Below are positions 60,253-64,000 of a DNA stretch of 64,000 nt, in pieces. Position 1 is the stretch's first letter. Each line of letters starts with the position of its first letter. A program made the position numbers and the translations under genes. The notes beneath the pieces were generated by a model. That model saw only the letters and a list, made by a program, of their open reading frames with translations, did no database searches and was not told the origin of the DNA. Source of the DNA: Phycisphaerales bacterium (GTDB lineage: Bacteria > Planctomycetota > Phycisphaerae > Phycisphaerales > SM1A02); contig JABABS010000026.1 of the NCBI GenBank assembly GCA_014238125.1, forward strand, positions 1 through 64,000, in the 5' to 3' direction.

Positions 60253-62610
60253 TTATCTCTTGGGTGCAAAACTCAACTCTGTATATGACGTGTTTATCTC
60301 AATTTTTCCATCCACAGTAATGGTTGTGGTGATGTCACCGTCGATACATGTTACTAGGCGCTCCGTACTTGTTGGAATAATCCACTTGTCGCGAGCGTAT
60401 CTTGATTTGCTTGTTGACTGAATAACCGCCAGTGGTTGAAGTTTATGTATCAGGGCGATTGATTCATTACTCCATTGGCCATGATGTGGCATTTCCAACA
60501 CATCCACCAGGTTCATTTTTTGTAATAAAAATATAGAAATTGTTTTTTCATTAATATCACCTGTGAGCAAAACAGATCGACCACTAGATTTGATTGCAAG
60601 AACCACAGACGCTTCGTTTGAAGAGGTATAATCAATGCCTTTTTTTGGCCACAGTGCCGTGATTGTCGCGTTGTTTGTATTTACGCTCCACCCCCTGGTA
60701 ATTTCGTTCACTTTAATTTGTTTACCCTTTGCAACCTGAACTATTTTTCGCACAACCCGTGTTTGGTTCGCAAGGGCGTAGGGCGTCATATAAATTTGTT
60801 CTATTTCTATCTCGCGCATCAAATCTAAGATCGCCGAACAATGATCCAAATCATTGTGTGTAACAACAATGGTATTTATTTTATTAATTCCTCGTTTTCG
60901 AAGCGAAGGTAGTACTTTGTGCAGCCCAATATCTAAATCAGCTCTTGAACCAGCATCAACAAGGATTGTTGTTTTTCCGTCTTGAATAATATGTGATGTT
61001 CCGTGTGCAACATTAAGTGTAGAAATAACAACATCACCATCTTGTACTATTCCAAAAAAATACAGGGTCAAAAAGATCCCTATAATTATTTTTGTTTTAA
61101 TTCGACCCGTACTTATTATTATAAAAATTAAAAATATGAATAACAAAATTACTATTAAAATGTTTGGTGGAACTATATAAAAAAATAATGGGATTTCGCC
61201 ATATTGTGTTACTGTTTCAACCATTTGCGAAGAAACGAGGTTCATGCACCAAAACAGTTGGTCATCTATAAAAGGGCAGGTCCAACCAATGGTTAATCTT
61301 ATTATTCCTATCAATAAAATAATAACCAAGAACAGTGTCCCACCAACACCGGTTATTAAACCAATGGGCGCTATTGATCCAAACATGTACATTGTAAGTG
61401 GTGTGGCTATCAACACTGCACAAAGCCCCACGACCCAGATCGATGACATCGTGTACCTAATTGTTTCTAACATTGGCGAGTTGTTGTCTCGTGGTCCTAA
61501 TAGTTTCCATTGAAGCGTAGGTAAAAAAATGCAAATACCAAACACAACTAGAAAACTTAAAATAAACCCGCTAGTTAAAATTACCGCTGGTTCAAGCCAC
61601 ACGATTATCATTGCAGCGGCTGCTAATATTCCAGAACCACTAAATCGCTGACCACGAATTTGAAGTGTTGATGCAATCACAATCATCAAAACAGCCCTAA
61701 AAACTGGTGGTCTAGATTCAATGATCGAAAGTAGAAAAACAGAAACAATACAAATAAGCACAAATGAAATTAAACTTCCAAAAGTCACCCGCTGAACTAC
61801 AAAAACTATCATTGTCATAATGATGGCAATATGAAGACCGCTTACCGCCAAAATATGGGCGAGACCTGCGTGACGAAATTTAGTTGATATTTCACTCCAG
61901 CCCGCCCCCCTTTCTCCAAAAAACAATGCAGAGACTAGGGTTTTTTCTTCACCCTGAAAATCATTTAAAACGCTTTGCCTTACTAGTTGTTTTATTTCAA
62001 GATTTACTTTTGTGTTTTTATTATTTGTTTTAACAAGTGATTTTTGCGATACAAAAAGCATTGGTGTTGTTGTTTTTGTAAAAAAATTCCTGTGTATTTG
62101 CCCTATTATATTTATTTTATCCCCTTCGCTAACCGCCAAAGTTCCATTAACTTCCACAGTAAACAGGTTCTGTTTCTCCGTTTTTAGGGGTGGTGAACCT
62201 AAAAATTCAAATGAAGTAACCGGTAACCTGTCGTCAATATCTGATAGATATCCTTGTGTGCGAAGCGTTGTTGTTGAGTTTGAAACAACAACACCATTAA
62301 GTTCAACGAGATCGCCGTTGTTCACAACTAGCCATGAATGAGGTGTTGAATGTAATACGCAAAGAGTTCTTGAAAAGAACAGGCCAAATGATGCGATAAG
62401 CAGTAAAGCTAGTTTTTGCTTTTTGGTTTTCGCGCAAACCCCAAGAATGCTTATTGAAATTGCCAATGAACTTCCAGCTAGATAATCAAACTCAAGGGAG
62501 TTTGACAAGGCGGTTCCGGTTAGTGTTCCAAGAATTGATGTCACCGATATATACACGACTGGCGGGATGGTGATTGGCGGTGGTTTTATTTTGAGTTTTA
62601 CAAAACGCAT
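60253..62610 (-). CDS. comEC: ComEC/Rec2-family DNA uptake protein
   Basis: 785 aa. An N-terminal domain with a soluble OB-like part (VELNGVVVSNSTTTLRTQGYLSD), then the competence domain with about ten helices (FGERGAGWSEISTKFRHAGLAHILAVSGLHIAIIMTMIV). A C-terminal metallo-beta-lactamase domain follows (VISTLNVAHGTSHIIQDGKTTILVDAGSRADLD...TIVVTHNDLDHCSAILDL...VLEMPHHGQWSNESIALI). It forms the inner-membrane channel for transformation. It is convergent with the VKOR gene (3 bp apart). Other competence genes are not in the window. Confidence 0.93.
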   Translation of the reverse strand: MRFVKLKIKPPPITIPPVVYISVTSILGTLTGTALSNSLEFDYLAGSSLAISISILGVCAKTKKQKLALLLIASFGLFFSRTLCVLHSTPHSWLVVNNGDLVELNGVVVSNSTTTLRTQGYLSDIDDRLPVTSFEFLGSPPLKTEKQNLFTVEVNGTLAVSEGDKINIIGQIHRNFFTKTTTPMLFVSQKSLVKTNNKNTKVNLEIKQLVRQSVLNDFQGEEKTLVSALFFGERGAGWSEISTKFRHAGLAHILAVSGLHIAIIMTMIVFVVQRVTFGSLISFVLICIVSVFLLSIIESRPPVFRAVLMIVIASTLQIRGQRFSGSGILAAAAMIIVWLEPAVILTSGFILSFLVVFGICIFLPTLQWKLLGPRDNNSPMLETIRYTMSSIWVVGLCAVLIATPLTMYMFGSIAPIGLITGVGGTLFLVIILLIGIIRLTIGWTCPFIDDQLFWCMNLVSSQMVETVTQYGEIPLFFYIVPPNILIVILLFIFLIFIIISTGRIKTKIIIGIFLTLYFFGIVQDGDVVISTLNVAHGTSHIIQDGKTTILVDAGSRADLDIGLHKVLPSLRKRGINKINTIVVTHNDLDHCSAILDLMREIEIEQIYMTPYALANQTRVVRKIVQVAKGKQIKVNEITRGWSVNTNNATITALWPKKGIDYTSSNEASVVLAIKSSGRSVLLTGDINEKTISIFLLQKMNLVDVLEMPHHGQWSNESIALIHKLQPLAVIQSTSKSRYARDKWIIPTSTERLVTCIDGDITTTITVDGKIEINTSYTELSFAPKR

Positions 62611-62715
62611 TCCCTTTTATTTTCTCAACCCCTTTGCGCTGTTCAGACAGAGTGTGCCTTTTTTCTTTTTTCCGCCAAAAGGCACTACTGTTGGTTGACG
62701 AGTATTATGGGCGTC

Positions 62716-63762
62716 ATGACAGTTATCATCGGTCAAAAAACTGCTAAAAAAACGATTGAAAACGCATTGTGTCATGGCAGAACCCATCACGCATGGGTTT
62801 TCCGGGGACCTGCGGGTGTTGGAAAATTTACAGCCGCTTGTGAGTTTGCCCGTTCGCTAATATTGGGTGGCGCGTTTGGAACCACTCTTGATAGTTTTCA
62901 ACACAATGATCTTCATATCATTCGAAAAGAAGATGCTTCTTGGTCAAAAAATGCGGCGCTCGCTAGAAGAAAGCAAACTAACATTCCAGTTGATTTGTTG
63001 CGCGAACGGATGATTGGTGGCCGAACAGGGGATGATAAAACGCACGACTCCGTTGCTTTTAAAACTTCTGTGACTGGTGGTCAGAAGGTTTTTATTATTG
63101 ATGAAGCCGAGCTGCTTGATGAAACTGCGCAGAACGCGCTCTTAAAAACACTTGAAGAGCCGCCAGTTGGAACCTTCGTTATTCTTGTAACCTCAAGAGA
63201 TGATTTACTTTTACCTACAATACAAAGCCGGTGCCAATCTGTAAACTTTTCGCAACTTAATCAGTTCGAAATGAATTTATGGTTAGATAGCATGAGTTTT
63301 AATGTTTCTAAACCAGACCTTGATTGGTCTGTTGCTTTTTCTTCTGGTTCTCCTGGTGATGTTTGTGTTTCAATTGAAACAAGCCTTCCAAAACTCGCCG
63401 TGTCTCTGCGTGATTTTATACGTGGAGTCGGGGGATCAAAATCTTTTCCTGGTGCCGCTCCATTAATGATCGAATATGTTGATTCTTTCATAAAAATACA
63501 GCTTGAAAAAAACGCTCTTTGTAGTAAAGAGGCCGCAAACAGGCGGGCATTTTCTGTTGTTTTACAGCTGTTGGGCATGGAGATTAGAGAACTTCTTAGT
63601 GATGACAGAGACCGATCCTCTTTAGCAATTAGAGCAGCAGCTATTCTTACAGATGTCGAGGGGCAGGTTCGAACAAATATATCAATCAAGGTGTTGCTTG
63701 AATCGCTCGCTGTTAGGTGGGTTCACCTGTGTAGTGGAGACGCTACGCTGATGCCTGTTTAG
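62716..63762 (+). CDS. holB: DNA polymerase III delta-prime (clamp loader) subunit
   Basis: 348 aa from MTVIIGQKTAKKTIENALCHGRTHHAWVF; the upstream TTG in the track and ATG 62707 are alternatives. AAA+ module: FRGPAGVGKFTAACEFARSL (P-loop with Phe after the Lys), VFIIDEAELLDETAQNALLKTLEEPPVGTFVILVTSRDDLLLPTIQSRCQSVNF (Walker B and SRC). The zinc-binding Cys cluster of DnaX is absent, which supports delta-prime. It works with DnaN and DnaE, both in this window. It overlaps the end of lgt on the other strand by 20 bp. Confidence 0.92.
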   Translation: MTVIIGQKTAKKTIENALCHGRTHHAWVFRGPAGVGKFTAACEFARSLILGGAFGTTLDSFQHNDLHIIRKEDASWSKNAALARRKQTNIPVDLLRERMIGGRTGDDKTHDSVAFKTSVTGGQKVFIIDEAELLDETAQNALLKTLEEPPVGTFVILVTSRDDLLLPTIQSRCQSVNFSQLNQFEMNLWLDSMSFNVSKPDLDWSVAFSSGSPGDVCVSIETSLPKLAVSLRDFIRGVGGSKSFPGAAPLMIEYVDSFIKIQLEKNALCSKEAANRRAFSVVLQLLGMEIRELLSDDRDRSSLAIRAAAILTDVEGQVRTNISIKVLLESLAVRWVHLCSGDATLMPV

Positions 63763-64000
63763 TTCGAATAATTCCACCATATTTTTTTGAGCCATTTTTT
63801 GCACATATTAAAATCATTACAGCCCCTACAAGCACCATGCATACACTTAGTAGTTGCCCTCTTGCTAACCCAAAAATAATTGATACGCCCTCGTCTGGTT
63901 GCCTAAATACTTCTGTCAAAATACGAAGTATTCCATATACCACCAAGAAACTTCCGCTCACGATCCCTGGTTTTCTTGGAACAAGCCAAACTAAAACCAG
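63743..64000 (-). CDS. lgt: Prolipoprotein diacylglyceryl transferase, C-terminal fragment (window edge)
   Basis: The open frame continues to the right edge (LVLVWLVPRKPGIVSGSFLVVYGILRILTEVFRQPDEG), so the GTG used by the track is internal. The RKPG...SGxFLxxYGxxRxxxEFxRxPD motif followed by GLARGQLLSVCMVLVGAVMILI is the Lgt C-terminus. Lgt attaches diacylglycerol to the Cys of lipoprotein precursors, of which several are encoded here. The tail KKYGGIIRTKQASA is basic and cytoplasmic. The 5' part lies outside the window. Confidence 0.9.
   Translation of the reverse strand: MVLVWLVPRKPGIVSGSFLVVYGILRILTEVFRQPDEGVSIIFGLARGQLLSVCMVLVGAVMILICAKNGSKKYGGIIRTKQASA

Overview
The window looks like a chromosomal segment of a planctomycete, most likely a marine member of the Phycisphaerae. 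This is inference from content. The secreted sugar dehydrogenase carries a GACC-type Cys-rich module and two dockerin-like Ca-binding repeats, each ending in Gly-Pro-Cys, a style I associate with that class. There are several Gram-negative-type lipoproteins and an LptB. Base composition is moderate to low GC by eye. Nearly all of the window is protein coding, with many 4-nt ATGA overlaps. I see one tRNA gene (Ile, GAT), no rRNA, no CRISPR array, no insertion sequence and no prophage. Both edges cut genes: a lipoprotein on the left and lgt on the right.

Region 1 (0-8 kb) starts with a lipoprotein fragment, a FlgM-like anti-sigma factor and a lipoprotein with an apparently non-standard start. 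A minus-strand series follows: sucD, yggS, metF, a 67-aa membrane protein, deoC, an aldehyde dehydrogenase and a truncated ALDH-like pseudoenzyme. The last three look like a deoxyribose-5-phosphate to acetaldehyde to acetate route. Region 2 (8-16 kb) has purM, a beta-barrel protein and a metallophosphoesterase on the plus strand, then tkt, ferritin, nfo, a TPR lipoprotein, queF and rdgB on the minus strand. Region 3 (16-24.6 kb) holds dnaN, an envelope redox pair, a rhodanese-like lipoprotein, the sugar dehydrogenase, tRNA-Ile, a compositionally distinct CPBP protease gene, an M48 protease and mdh.

Region 4 (24.6-32.5 kb) is mostly minus strand: gap, a PduO-type adenosyltransferase, an isolated atpG, a PhnP-like hydrolase, a CPA1 antiporter and thiE. 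pepA follows on the plus strand, then rpiB and an arginine/tyrosine phosphatase on the minus strand. Region 5 (32.6-41.3 kb) is a plus-strand run of unrecognised proteins around lptB, then a class IV aminotransferase and dnaE. Region 6 (41.4-46.5 kb) is minus strand: upp, an orphan DNA methyltransferase, a degenerate metallophosphoesterase and tsaB in a tightly overlapping operon, then a regulator pair (HTH plus pseudo-receiver, and receiver plus GAF) behind a palindrome-rich leader.

Region 7 (46.5-64 kb) contains TolC/HlyD efflux parts, ubiX, a lipoprotein, a yeast-type cytosine deaminase, a 43-aa very basic peptide with a near-perfect ribosome binding site, a thiolase, fbp, a PrpD-family protein, a B12-binding/MeaB GTPase fusion, argS, a VKOR-thioredoxin-thioredoxin protein, comEC, holB and lgt. 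Central carbon genes (mdh, sucD, gap, fbp, tkt, rpiB) are scattered rather than clustered. Two B12-related genes (the PduO-type enzyme and the MeaB fusion), the thiolase and the PrpD homologue suggest short-chain acyl-CoA/propionate chemistry, with the mutase subunit encoded outside the window. The most unusual items are the split ALDH16-like pair, the B12-MeaB fusion without a mutase domain, the 43-aa peptide, the regulator pair with its palindromic leader, and the foreign-looking protease gene beside the tRNA.
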